Positions 47,329-57,634 of a DNA stretch of 64,000 nt are shown one piece after another. Source of the DNA: Stomorhina lunata (lineage: Eukaryota > Arthropoda > Insecta > Diptera > Rhiniidae). The notes beneath the pieces were generated by a model. The model made no database searches and had not been told where the DNA came from. It saw only the letters and a list, made by a program, of their open reading frames with translations. The stretch is taken from positions 35,260,292-35,324,291 of the forward strand of contig OW121740.1 in assembly GCA_933228675.1 (NCBI GenBank), written 5' to 3'. Numbering within the stretch: the stretch's first letter is position 1; every line of letters starts with the position of its first letter. A program made the position numbers and the translations under genes.

Positions 47329-49784
47329 ATATGTAAGTATGTTTGAGTATGTGGCTTTTTAGTTCGATTGACTTTAGGCAAATCTTCCGTTTTATTACAC
47401 AGAACATATGAATATGAAGATGTCATTCTCATGTCACTGAAGAGATACGTATATCATGTCACAAAATGACAATCACATAAGAGAAGTTTGCGACCTTGTG
47501 GAAAGTTTTTAAACAATACATCAGCTTACTATACAAACTTACTTTAAATAGAGATCAAACTCAATAATATTTTGTATTAAATAATTTATGATGTGACTGA
47601 TACTTTATAGTATCCAAAACTTATCTAAATCTCGAAATCAATTTATATGGAATGGCATCTAACAATTTTGTACGAGGAAAGGGTTTCAGTTTTACAAGCG
47701 ATTTTTCAAAACCTCTTTTAAAGTGATTTTTACCAACAAAATCGTTTGCCATACACAGGAACAGGTAGTAATCACTTGTCCCAAGTCCGGACTTTAAAAT
47801 GATATCATAAGAATCCCAAGCTAAGCCAAGGGTTATTCTGAATTGTTATTTCGTAGCATGGTTCATCTTCAACATCAAAACTACCGGAAGGGAATTAACA
47901 AAAACAAAATAATGCATGGATGGCTGTTACAGTATCAGGACCATATACCCTACTCGAATTTTCAGAAGCTTGTAATGCTTATTGGTTTTTATCGAATCTC
48001 AAAATTTACAAAACAGAAAAACTACTTTATATTTATAATAAATTTGGTTGGCTGACAAAGAAAGACTCCGCATCACTTGGATCCTGAAAAAAAGTCCCTT
48101 TGTATTAACTACAAAGAATAGAAAAGAAGAGAAGAGTCTCTTAATTTCCAAAGCACCAAAAGCAGTGGTAGAGATAAGAAGACTGCAGAGCGCATACTAT
48201 TGTAAGTTGTCCAAGTTAGTCTTGAGGCTGAACAAGTGGTTTCCGTGTATATAAAAATTTATTAATTTGCAATTAGAAGGCTTATAGCTTCCACTTCCAT
48301 ACATTGATATGTCGTATGGTCGTTTTGAAAAATCCCACAAAAAAGATAGAATACCGCTTTTACTCTAATTCGGAAACAACTAATGGAGACGATTACCTAA
48401 TGATTATCAAATTTGTGGTATATAAGCTATTTAATCGTTCTATATATCGTAGTTATTTCGGACTCTTGATTACTATAGAGCTCTGGGAGCAAAAAATAAA
48501 TTTTGACCCTTGTAATGAAATAAAGAAGGTCTCACCCACTTCTCTCTTTGATTTTTTTCCATCCGTGTTTATCACAAAAGCGCATCTGTAAAATCATTTA
48601 GAGTTCCAGATAAGTCCACAGTAGAGGATCAGTCAAAAAATGGGGTGGTCAATGATGTTGGGGGAAATTTTTAGTTTATTCAGAATGTTTTAGTAAATAA
48701 AATACCAAACTCTGATGGCACTTGATTAACTCAGCCGTGAGCGAGTTAGACATGGTAATAAGTGTCATGGAAGGCGTAGTCATTAGAGCAGACGATCTAA
48801 GGATTTAAAAAAAAACCTCGCTGAGTAGTCTCACAGAGTGCAGGCCTTTAAGCAAGAGTACCATACATGAGGATAGGCTTAGCAATCATCTCAAAAAGCC
48901 AGGAGTAAGTCTCTAGAATGCAATAGCTCCAGGCCAAGTTAGAGTCAAGAATTAAACAAGATATTTGGCATGTTTAGTGAGCATGAGTTTAACCTTATTC
49001 AGCTTTAGGAACTCCCAATCCATTGGTTAGTGGGACAAGAGCGACTTATATGTAAAAATGGTAAAAATTTCAAAATATAAGGAAAAATCATACATTTTAT
49101 AACAAAACATAATTATCGTGTTTTGAAAATTGATAATAATGCGAGGTTTTCGGTATGTCTAAAAGTAAGGATACTCCTCCTGACGATGATGGCCTAATCA
49201 AACATCAAAATGCGTCGATGAATTGGTTGTCCTCACAAATATGTTATGACGTTTATTAATAAAATGTGTTTAACATTAATAAATAAATGTAATAGACTGG
49301 GATTAAACGCAAAACAAAACTTTCTTTAAATAAATATTTACTATGCCAACAATTTTGTAATTTTTGTACTTTTATTAAATAATACATAATTATATTTTTT
49401 TTAAATTAAACATTTTCTTCTTAAACATTATTCAAAATCTTAGTTTTCTTTCTGAATTTTCTTTGCTTGCACTTAAACAATTACTTTAAATACAAATTTC
49501 TTAAAATCTCTAAATCTATACAATTAATTAAAAACTATTAAATAAAATAAGAAAATTATTAATTAAAATAACAAAATTATTAACTAAAATAAAATAACTA
49601 ACACCTTAAATAAATCTCCCTTAAACACACTCTGCTTCTAGTTCACATTTTCTTCTTTCTTTTGCTTCTAAATGCTTTCAAACTATATTTTTAAGCAAGT
49701 TTTAATGAAGTTATTTAATAAATTAAAAATTTATAACTAATAAAAGAAAAAAATTTAATATATTTTTGAAAATTTTATTTACAG
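47329..49784. other. End of intron 2, no gene seen
   Basis: AT-rich DNA. A roughly 105-bp segment at 48293-48400 (ACTTCCATACATTGATATG onward) is a diverged direct copy of 44036-44142. No other feature is supported. Confidence 0.55.
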
Positions 49785-49922
49785 GAATGCAAAATTTATC
49801 AATATCATGCTCTCTGGTATGCTTAATTATACTGGGCAGTGCCGCTTTGGTGGGAGCCTTCGGGGTATGTCAGAGGCAAATAAGTGCCATATTGATAACT
49901 GGTGTAATGTATTTACTAGCAG
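49785..49922 (+). CDS. Claudin-like gene, exon 3 (second membrane span, start of third)
   Basis: The acceptor TTATTTACAG ends at 49784 and the donor GTAATT starts at 49923, phase 1 on both sides. It encodes MQNLSISCSLVCLIILGSAA, then LVGAFGVCQRQ and ISAILITGVMYLLA. That is the second span, a short basic-polar cytoplasmic turn, and the beginning of the third span, the order expected of a claudin-fold protein. It has no recognisable motif beyond this topology, so subfamily assignment rests on exons 1 and 2. Confidence 0.87.
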
Positions 49923-49959
49923 GTAATTAAAGGGAGTTTAATTCTTATACATATTGAAT

Positions 49960-50395
49960 AGTTTAAAAAGTATTTTTGGCCATGTTAGCCAATAGAAAGT
50001 AATAGTAGGTCACCCAATTTATTATAAACTTCACCACCATAGGCGGAAAGCGTTTATGCTGCTGTATGTTACGCATGGGAATATTGGTATAGACCCACCT
50101 TTAAGTATACCAATAGTCTAATAATCACTTCCTGAGTCGATTTAACAATGTCAGTCCGTCTGTCTGGACGTCTAGCTGGCTTATGGGGGTCAAGCTAGCT
50201 AAACCTTGTAATCAAAGTACAGGTCGCAATTCTAAAGATAATTTGATGAAATTTGACACAGATAATTTTTTTTTTTACAGTCGGACCATGGCTGTTGAAA
50301 TTCGTCGAAATCGGTCTATTATTTATGGTACCTCACATAGACAAAAATCACTAAAACGCTCGTAAATCTGAAGATAATGACAATTTTATATTTAT
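49960..50395 (+). repeat. Dispersed repeat fragment (GTCTGTCTGG / CAGGTCGCAATT type)
   Basis: It carries TCAGTCCGTCTGTCTGGACG, TACAGGTCGCAATTCTAAAG and a TTGATGAAATTTGACACAG phrase. This is the same style of sentence as in the dispersed repeat at 21.3-22.2 kb (GATGAAATTG, PuGACAGACAG runs). It may belong to the fragment ending near 53.03 kb, split by later insertions. Confidence 0.5.
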
Positions 50396-50409
50396 TTTTT
50401 GTATACATA

Positions 50410-51545
50410 TTAGACCTTATTATACATTATTAGACCAGTGGTGAACCCTACAATATCTTGCAAACTGCGCTGTTGCAGATCCTGAAGTTCAGCAAAGAAT
50501 CTGCTGTCTAGATGTTTGAGCCTTTGATTTTGTAGCCTTCGACAGTGACAAAAAATGTGTTCTACCGACTCGGACGAATCCTCATCTAGACTCGGACGAA
50601 TCCTCATCTAGACCTATTAAATCTCGAATTTAAGGCACAGCGTCCCGTTAGGAACCCTATACATCTTCTTAAGCCTGACCTATTCAAACCTAGTAGAATT
50701 TTGGTTCCATTAATGTCCGGTTTAGGCCATAGAGCTTTAGATGTCCTACACGAAATCATGTCCTTGTGATTTCCTTGCTTGTCCAAGACTTATTGCCCAG
50801 ATAAAAGTGACAGATAGGTGGAGCCATATTTGTCAATCTTTGAACTTAAGTCTTGGCTCGAGCTTAGTTTAGCGACTTCGTCCGCAACTTCGTTGCCAGC
50901 GATGTCGCAATGACCCGGAACCCAGCACAATCTAGTCCTATAACTGAAAGATAGGTCAAAAAGAGTTATCCTACATGTGTCCTACTGTGTCCCCGCAGCG
51001 CTTTGAGCGCGTCCTGTCTATCGACGTATATTGTGACCTAACTATTTACAGCTATAAGACCCTGGATGAGCTCTGTAGTCTTCCAAATGGCAAAAATCTC
51101 TGCCTGGAATACACTGAAGTCTGAAGGATTTTCTAACATTTTGATTCACTAGTTAAACACCACATCAGTACCGCAATCCATTTTAGAACCATCCGTGAAA
51201 ATCGAAATGCCTTGAAAAAGTGTTGTTTGCCCCTTCCAGTCGGATCTATCATGGACTACGATTTCTGGTGCTGTGTTAAACAGAAGCTCCTTGACTAAAG
51301 AGTCAGACTCCAAGCCCAAGGAACCTGTTAAGCTCAGAATACTGGAGTGTCTAACATGCCTATATCTAAGTATACCCGACTAGACTACTCATTGTCATTC
51401 CCTTTATGGCTTCATGCGACAGTCTTAACTCTACACCATTCAGCACAGGAAGTTCGAAGCTTTCAACCTTATACCTTCTGGTGAATAGGACTAACACCGT
51501 CTTGTCGGGATTATCCCCATTTGACCCTAGCTCTCCAAATGAAGA
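50410..51545 (-). pseudogene. Non-LTR remnant, family A copy 2 (RT tail, RNase H, C-terminus)
   Basis: Read from 51545 downwards: the RT thumb region (NPDKTVLVLFTRRYKVESFE, then LPVLNGVELRLSHEA); an RNase H domain beginning IFTDGSKMDCGTDVVF and including GHCDIAGNEVADEVAKLSS; then KALWPKPDINGTKILLGLNR and SVEHIFCHCRRLQNQRLKHL. The last resembles the Cys/His cluster common at non-LTR C-termini. Several stops and frameshifts make it non-functional. An RNase H domain places it in the I/R1-like group rather than Jockey. Four other fragments of this family lie in the window (44.9, 56.8, 59.1 and 61.0 kb). The DD37E transposon starts just beyond its 5' edge. Confidence 0.85.
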
Positions 51546-51567
51546 AAACAGCTAAAATATATATATA

Positions 51568-52878
51568 AAGAGTGTTCTAAAAAAAAATATGCATTTAATA
51601 TTTTAGACAAAATTTATCCATAGTGCAAGAAATAATTTATTTTTTGATCAAGTTAGTTTCTATAGATATGTCAGATACTATTATTTTAGAAATTATTAAT
51701 TTTCAATAGTTATTTCAATCAAAATGGACTGCGAAAAAAAAGTTCGTGAAAATATAATTAAAACTTTTCAAAAAAATCCGTCATGGACTTTTAAAAAAAT
51801 AGCTAAAAATTTGAAAGTTGACCCTCGAACGGTTTCTAATGCCATCAGGCGGTATAAGGAAAACCTGAGCATTGAAAGAAAACCAGGATCAGGGAGGAAA
51901 AAAGGTCCTACAGATATTGGTAAGGCAAAAGAAGTCGAGCGACTCTTTCGAAGAGCGCCTAACACTTCTTTAAGAAAAGCAGCTCGTACGGTGAAATGTT
52001 CTACGAATTTTGCACATAGAATCAAAGCTTATGCTGGACTGAAGACATACAAAGTCCAAAAGGTTCCAGATCGCAATGCTATAAAGAACTTAGAAGCAAA
52101 AAAACGAGCGAAAAAATTTAAGTCTGATTTTATAAAAAAAATTCACCTGTTGTGAGATGGATGATGGATGAAACATACGTACTGGCAGACTTTTCTCAAC
52201 TTCCTGGTCAAGATTTTTATGTTGCTGATAAACGGGGCAATGTTCGGCAAAAGTTTCGCACAAAAAAACAAACAAAATTCCCTAAGAAGTTTCTCGTGTG
52301 GCAAGCTATTTGCAGTTGTGGCAAAAGAAGTAAAGTATTTGTGGCATCTGGCACAATAAACACAGAAATTTATATAAAGGAGTGCAAAAAGGAGGACAAA
52401 AACGGTTGTTACCCTTTTTAAGAGAGCACAGAGTGACTACATTTTTTTGGCCCGATTTGGCATCATGCCATTATGGAAAAAAGGCACTTCAGTGGTACTC
52501 AAAGAATAATGTCATTTTTGTACCACGAGAGGCAAATCCACCTAACTGTCCAGAACTTCGGCCTGTGGTAAGGTATTGGGCTCTGGTAAAAAAGGAATTG
52601 AAGAACACAGGAAATATTTCCAAGAACATGTCCGATTTTAAGCGCAGGTGGAACACATGCTCCAGAAAGGTATCAGAAGCAACTGTAAAATCTTTAATGG
52701 GAGGGTTTCCGAAAAAAGTCGATAATTTTGCAAAACCCGAGTACTAAATAAACATTTTAATGCTAAATGATTTTGTATAATATGTCATTATATTTGCGTA
52801 TTTTGTAGAGTTTTTATATTAAAAGGTTTGATTTTTATTTAAGAAAATCCAACTACAAATTTTATTTAGAGCACTCTT
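51568..52878 (+). mobile_element. Tc1-like DD37E transposon, copy 1 (both ends present)
   Basis: A 1311-bp element flanked by TA (51566-51567 and 52879-52880). The short terminal inverted repeats start AAGAGTGTTCTAAA on the left and AAGAGTGCTCTAAA on the right. It carries one broken transposase gene. Confidence 0.87.
51724..52747 (+). pseudogene. DD37E transposase, inactivated
   Basis: It starts MDCEKKVRENIIKTFQKNPS with a paired-type helix-turn-helix region (TFKKIAKNLKVDPRTVSNAI) and GSGRKKGP. The frame breaks near 52140 and resumes with MDETYVLADFSQLPG (first Asp), then FWPDLASCHYGKKALQWY (second Asp). Thirty-seven residues after the second Asp the catalytic Glu is replaced: the motif reads LRPVVRYW where copy 2 reads LRPVERYW. 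A second disruption lies near 52390, where the sequence has about 8 bp more than copy 2 (AAAAAGGAGGAC). Cut-and-paste activity is therefore lost. The DD37E spacing matches the insect ITmD37E/TRT-type Tc1 relatives. Confidence 0.88.
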
Positions 52879-53058
52879 TAAGTCTTGAGAAAATGTTTGT
52901 ATGATGACAAAATCTGGCAAATATTTGTCTTTATACACGAAAAAGAACAGACCTTTGACCTTAGTGGTGATGGGTATCGTGTGGTCGGACTTGACCGACT
53001 ACAGCACTTTCTTACTTGTTATTTTTGAATTAATACTTAATATTTTCTATATTTTCAG
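52879..53058. repeat. Inverted end of an AACAAGTAAGA dispersed repeat, and exon 4 acceptor region
   Basis: Near 52960-53025 the + strand ends CACTTTCTTACTTGTT, the reverse complement of an AACAAGTAAGAAAGTG start like that at 21342. The remainder is the polypyrimidine tract of the exon 4 acceptor. Confidence 0.55.
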
Positions 53059-53339
53059 CCTTATTTGCTTTATTTACTCTTATGATTATACACTTCAAAC
53101 GCCAACAAGGCAGACCCATGTTGGACAGCGACTATGATGGCACAGTGGATGGTATAGTGGCCCGGCCAGGAGGTCCTGCCATCATGGCCAAACCCTTACT
53201 GGGTGCCAGAATATTTCTAACATCCTGGAGTTTAGATTTAGGCTGGGGTGGAGTAGTACTCTGTGCCATAACTTCGGTGCTATGGATATTGTTATCGAAA
53301 ATAATGCGCTATAATCCCTTTTCAACTTTAATGATTTAA
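53059..53339 (+). CDS. Claudin-like gene, exon 4 (rest of third span, fourth span, stop)
   Basis: The acceptor is TATATTTTCAG at 53058. It joins in phase 1 to give LLAALFALFTLMIIHFKR, completing the third span. A polar loop follows (RQQGRPMLDSDYDGTVDG and after), then the fourth span in SWSLDLGWGGVVLCAITSV LWILL, and the end NPFSTLMI. A GWxxxL-type fourth span is usual in TMEM178/claudin relatives. The stop TAA (53337-53339) overlaps an AATAAA signal. The whole gene spans 28 kb and its last 125 bp of flank run into a mariner. Cellular role is unknown. A plasma-membrane or ER four-pass protein is inferred. Confidence 0.88.
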
Positions 53340-53343
53340 TAAA
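53338..53343 (+). terminator. AATAAA polyadenylation signal overlapping the stop
   Basis: The sequence TTTAATAAAGG places AATAAA across the TAA stop. If used, cleavage would give a very short 3' UTR before the mariner at 53464. A signal further downstream could be used instead. Confidence 0.45.
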
Positions 53344-53463
53344 GGAATATTTAAGATGAGGCCTCTTAGAAGGCAAATGGCAAGAGGGGTTAAAGCAACA
53401 CATACATAGCTAGTGAATAGTACCTTATACTAAAAAAAAATTGTTGTATTAACTTTAATACTA

Positions 53464-54763
53464 CAGGGTGGCCCAGAAAGACCGAAGTGGTGTGAATTGC
53501 TTATAACTTTTTATTTAAGAGATATTTTTTTAATTTTTTTTTTAAATACATTAAATTTATGGGAAATATTTTTGGATTAGTTATTAAAAATGATATCCCG
53601 CAAGTGGTGGCCATATTCTGCTTCGCACAAATGTGCTCTTTCCAACACATTTTCCATGACCTTTCGCAAAACTTCCGGTGGTATGTTGTTAATTTCTTCT
53701 CGAATATTGGTTTTTAACTCCTCAATAGTCCTAGGCTTATTAACATAAACTTTTCCTTTTAAATAGCCCCAAAGAAAAAAGTCTGGAGCGGTTAAATCCG
53801 GGGACCGCGGAGGCCAATTAAAATTGCTGTTACGAGAAATTATTTTTTCACCAAAGATGTCGCGTAAAAGAGTCATTGTGGCCCTCGCAGTGTGCGCTGT
53901 GGTTTCATCCTGTTGGAACCATATTTGCGGATGGTTTTCCACGGCTGGCCTTACAAAATTTTGCAACATGGCCCGATATCGATCACCATTGACGGAAATG
54001 GCGACACCTTGTTCATTTTCAAAAAAAAATGGGCCAATGATCCTTTCTGAAGAAACACCGCACCAAACGGTACACTTAACTGGGTGCAATTGTCGTTGAT
54101 GAAGTACTCTCGGGTTTTCCGTAGCCCATATCCTACAGTTTTGCTTGTCAACGAACCCATTTAATTGAAAATGGGCTTCGTCACTCATTATTAAGTTATG
54201 AATAAAATTTGGATTCTCTTGTGCTTTTTGCTGGAAATAAATTGCATAGTCAAGTCGTTGCTGGTAATCTGTTGGTTTCAATTCTTTGACAAGTTGAATT
54301 TTGTATGGAAACAATCCTATGGTGTTCAAAATTCGCTGCAGCGACGTTCTTGAGAGGCCCAGTTGTGACGAACGTCTCCTGGTTGATGTTTCTGGATCCT
54401 CCCGAATACTCTCCTGTACCACTTGAATATTGTCAGCCGTGTGGACAGTTCGGTGTCTGCCGGGACCAGGAAGTTTCCTTAATGCTCCTTGTTCTCGAAA
54501 TTTTGCAACCAGACGGTTTATTGTTGACTGAGAGGGGGCAACCCGCACATTAAATTGACGACGGTATGCACGCTGAGTCAACACAATGGACCGTTGATTT
54601 GAAAAGTAAATTTCAACAATTTGGGCACGTTGTTCAATTGTGTATTGCTCCATTATAAATTATCCAAGTCTTTTTTACAAAATACTGAAAAGAAAAGAAA
54701 AAAAAATTATAATAAAAAAGTTATAAGGAATTCACACCACTTCGGTCTTTCTGGGCCACCCTG
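53464..54763 (-). mobile_element. Apparently intact rosa-type (DD41D) mariner, 1300 bp
   Basis: TA flanks both sides (53462-53463 and 54764-54765). The terminal inverted repeats begin CAGGGTGGCCCAGAAAGACC, are identical for 35 bp, then carry one mismatch and about 13 further matching bases. A single open transposase gene occupies the interior. All the structural parts of a mobile copy are present. Confidence 0.95.
53577..54653 (-). CDS. Full-length mariner transposase (DD41D, rosa group)
   Basis: A 358-codon frame from ATG 54653 to a stop at 53577 with no interruption. Residues about 5-55 and 70-115 form the two helix-turn-helix DNA-binding units (start MEQYTIEQRAQIVEIY), with a basic PGPGRHR linker near 62-68. 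The catalytic core has Asp158 in MSDEAHFQLNGF, Asp249 in WFQQDETTAHTA and Asp291 in DLTAPDFFLWGY. Forty-one residues separate the last two, defining DD41D. WPPRSPDLT precedes the third Asp as in relatives. The enzyme would bind the inverted repeats and cut and paste the element at TA. Activity is inferred from intactness and not proven; E250 stands where relatives often have Gly. Confidence 0.93.
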   Translation of the reverse strand: MEQYTIEQRAQIVEIYFSNQRSIVLTQRAYRRQFNVRVAPSQSTINRLVAKFREQGALRKLPGPGRHRTVHTADNIQVVQESIREDPETSTRRRSSQLGLSRTSLQRILNTIGLFPYKIQLVKELKPTDYQQRLDYAIYFQQKAQENPNFIHNLIMSDEAHFQLNGFVDKQNCRIWATENPRVLHQRQLHPVKCTVWCGVSSERIIGPFFFENEQGVAISVNGDRYRAMLQNFVRPAVENHPQIWFQQDETTAHTARATMTLLRDIFGEKIISRNSNFNWPPRSPDLTAPDFFLWGYLKGKVYVNKPRTIEELKTNIREEINNIPPEVLRKVMENVLERAHLCEAEYGHHLRDIIFNN

Positions 54764-55655
54764 TATAAAAAATGTATATTTTTTTACTAAACTAAAAAAC
54801 CACTTAATGAACAAATTTCTTCTCCCCTCCTACTTCAATATTCAAACACTTATGTTGGCAATTGAGTTTATGGCTTTTCATTTTGTATTTAAATACGAAC
54901 GAGAACAAAAAAAAATCAACCAATTCATATAAAAGTTTGAAATAAAAGTACCTTGGAAATATACTACAAACTTAAGTGAAAAAAAAAACATACAACAAAT
55001 AAAAAATGGGAATAAATTTAAGCATTTTAAATACAGAAAAAAATAATGATTGAATAAATTGTAAAAAAAAAAGAATAGTCCAGTACACAAACCTATACAA
55101 ATAGTCTAGTATTAAAACATTTGCTATATAAATTTTAGACCATTTGCAATGGATTGTGAACTGGGCTAATATAATATAATAAAAAAATATTTGTAATTGT
55201 TTTAAGAAAGAAGTACATACTTGTAGAAAGAAAAATTTATTAAATACGTACTTTAAATTAAAACAAAAATATATATAAAAAAAAACAAAATTAAACATTA
55301 AAATTAGCCTGATACAAAAAAAAAGTTATATTGTAAAAAAAAAGTTTAAAACTTCTAAAGCAAAATTTAGAGAAGTAACAGACGACAAAAACCAAAATAT
55401 TTTATACAAGATTTAAGTTTTGAAAACAAAATTTAAAAAGAGGAAAACTAAAAAGCATTTTTAATTATTAATAATGAAAGATTGCATCAATTAGAAATCT
55501 AAAATTTATGTAAATTTATAAATTTAAACAGACAAAAGAAAAACAATACAGAACCAAATATGCTTAATTAACTTTTGGAAGTATTTTTCATTTAATCAGT
55601 CATTCATCTATTCATACTTTTGAAACCTTTAACTTTGATAAAAGAGATATAAATA
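54764..55655. other. AT-rich intergenic DNA, no gene seen
   Basis: Very A-rich DNA between two mariners. The open frames here are composed of Phe/Tyr/Lys/Asn from AT bias and have no motifs. Confidence 0.6.
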
Positions 55656-56489
55656 AAGGGTGTCCCAACTAGAACTCAATTTTTAAATCTTAAATAAAAC
55701 ACAGATATTTAAAAAAAATCGTGAAACTTTATTATAACGTAAAGTAGACAGAATGAGGTTATGTGTGGAACAAGATATCGTGCAGATGGCCGCCGCGGCT
55801 TTGCGATCTTCTAATGAAATTTTCAATGACATTTTTGCATAAATGCTGCGGTATTTCATTAATGCAGCTTCCAATTTCCTCTTTTAAGGCTTGAGTCGTC
55901 ATCGGCTTATTCGCGTAAACCATCGACTTCAAAAAACCCCAAAGAAAAAAATCTAAAGGTGTTAAATCGCAAGGCGGCCAATTCTGGTCTCCAAAACGCG
56001 AAATAACACGACCGTGAATGACTGATGTAGCAATTGAATTGTTTCTCTGGCTGTATGACATGTGGCGCCGTCTTGTTGAAACCATTTTTTCAATTATAGG
56101 CAAGAAAAAACTGGTTATCATTTCACGATACCGAACACCATTGACTCACTCATTTTCATAAAAAAAAGATCCAATGATTCCTTCAGCCCAAAAACCACAC
56201 CACACAGTGACACGTTGAGGATGCATTTGCTTCTCGTGAATCACTCGAGGATTTTCCTCACCCCAAATGCGACAATTCTGCCTATTGACGAAGCCATCAA
56301 GATGGTAATGGGCCTCGTCACTGAAGATGATTTTATCGACAAAATCAATACAATACCTAATTAATGAACACGATATATTGTTCCATACATAACCTCATTC
56401 TGTTTACTTTATGATATAATAAAGTTTCACGATTTTTTTTTAATATCTGTGTTAAAATTTAAAAATTGCATTCTAGTTGGGACACCCTT
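55656..56489 (-). mobile_element. Deleted rosa-type mariner with duplicated inverted ends, 834 bp
   Basis: TA flanks (55654-55655 and 56490-56491). The ends start AAGGGTGTCCCAACTAGAA and are inverted copies for about 125 bp (55656-55782 against 56369-56489), far longer than the basic terminal repeat. The right arm contains an inverted copy of the transposase C-terminal codons (ATGGAACAATATATCGTG equals the CACGATAT...CCA of the gene end). The N-terminal third of the gene is missing. Confidence 0.87.
55759..56345 (-). pseudogene. Fragment of rosa-type mariner transposase
   Basis: From 56345 downwards: IIFSDEAHYHLDGFVNRQNC (first Asp present), VTVWCGFWAEGIIGSFF, a stop, then in another frame WFQQDGATCHTARETI (second Asp), then NWPPCDLTPLDFFLWGF (third Asp, two residues shorter than relatives) to LHDILFHT. 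All three catalytic Asp codons survive, but the DNA-binding domains are deleted and there are frameshifts and stops. It can at most be mobilised in trans. Confidence 0.85.
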
Positions 56490-56829
56490 TAGTAAGGATT
56501 ATTTTGAGCAAAGCTTGTTCACAAACAAAATTTAACGTTTTATAAACATACATATTAAATTGAAAAATTATAAAGGGCCCCAATTCCTCTAGCTCACTTT
56601 TTGGATCAGCTCTAGTTTTCGAGATATACATTTTTTTTAAAAACAACGTAGTTACACGATTTTGAGTAACATAACTGAAGAACAGTTTAACCTACTTAGT
56701 AAAAAGAACAAAATCAAAATTTATTTACAACATTACCTTTATGCTGCCCTAAGATAATATTTACTCCATTCAGTAGTTTTGGAGACATAGCCGAATATAT
56801 AAGGAAAAATTATTTTTAAAAAAAATTTT

Positions 56830-57365
56830 TGTTTTCCAAAAAACGAAGTTGCGGACGAAGTCGCTAGACTAGGCTCGAGCCAAGACTTAAGTCAAAGAGT
56901 GACAGATATGGCTCCACCAATCTGAATAGGTCAAGCTTAAGAAGATGTATAGGGTTCCTAACGTGACAGTGTGCCTTAAATTCGAGGTTACATAGGTGGG
57001 ATAGTAGCATTCCGCACTATGCAGACTATGTCTAGATGAGGATTCGTCCGAGTCGGTAGAACACATTTTTTGTCACTGTCGAAGGCTACAAAATCAAAGG
57101 CTCAAACATCTAGCCAACAGATTCTTTGTTGAACTTCAGGATCTGCAACAGTGCAGTTTGCATGATATTGTAGGCTTCACCACTGGTCTCAACTGGTCTA
57201 GATAGGGTACTCCAATTCTCCCTCTACACTTTTCTATTATCTTTTCTCTTCTTATATATTCAATCTTCTTTTTTTCTCCTCTTCGAGTAAAGGATCACAA
57301 TGGACCCCTGGGGTCTCCGAGTGAAGGCGTCGCTTGACACCTTCTTATAACCTAACCTTTTGTTT
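56830..57365 (+). pseudogene. Non-LTR remnant, family A copy 3 with 3' UTR
   Basis: It begins within the RNase H motif (NEVADEVARLGSSQDLS), loses an internal piece, and continues through RLRRCIGFLT- and SVEHIFCHCRRLQNQRLKHL-equivalent sequence into a 3' UTR. The UTR carries TCTCCGAGTGAAGGCGTCGC and ends near TTATAACCTAACC. Frameshifted. Confidence 0.8.
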
Positions 57366-57509
57366 TCCATATAAATTCATAGTTACATTGTCCAGAAAAC
57401 CACTTATAAATCTGTTCTTAGTAAAGTAAAGATTAGCTGTTGTAGGCAAATAAAAGAGGGTAAAGAAGAGAATCTAATGCATTGGCCCTTTTAGCAGTGG
57501 ATTGGACAA

Positions 57510-57615
57510 TTTTTTTCAAATTGTTTGTCTTAGTCCAAGTTAGGATTCTACATTAATAGAAATGGACCACACACAGAAAATTACTGCACGGATATGGGTA
57601 ATTTTTGTTGCTTTA
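57510..57615 (+). repeat. Copy of the leader and module of the 45.4-kb dispersed repeat
   Basis: It shares TTGTTTGTCTTAGTCCAAGT, CTACATTAATAG and CTGCACGGATATGGGTAATT with 45405-45510, but two modules shorter. Confidence 0.65.
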
Positions 57616-57634
57616 ACAGTTTTAACATTTACAA

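Noticed and set aside
54878..55298. Phe/Tyr-rich reverse frames of 70-108 codons
   Set aside because: They arise from poly(A)-rich DNA. No motif and no neighbouring exon structure.
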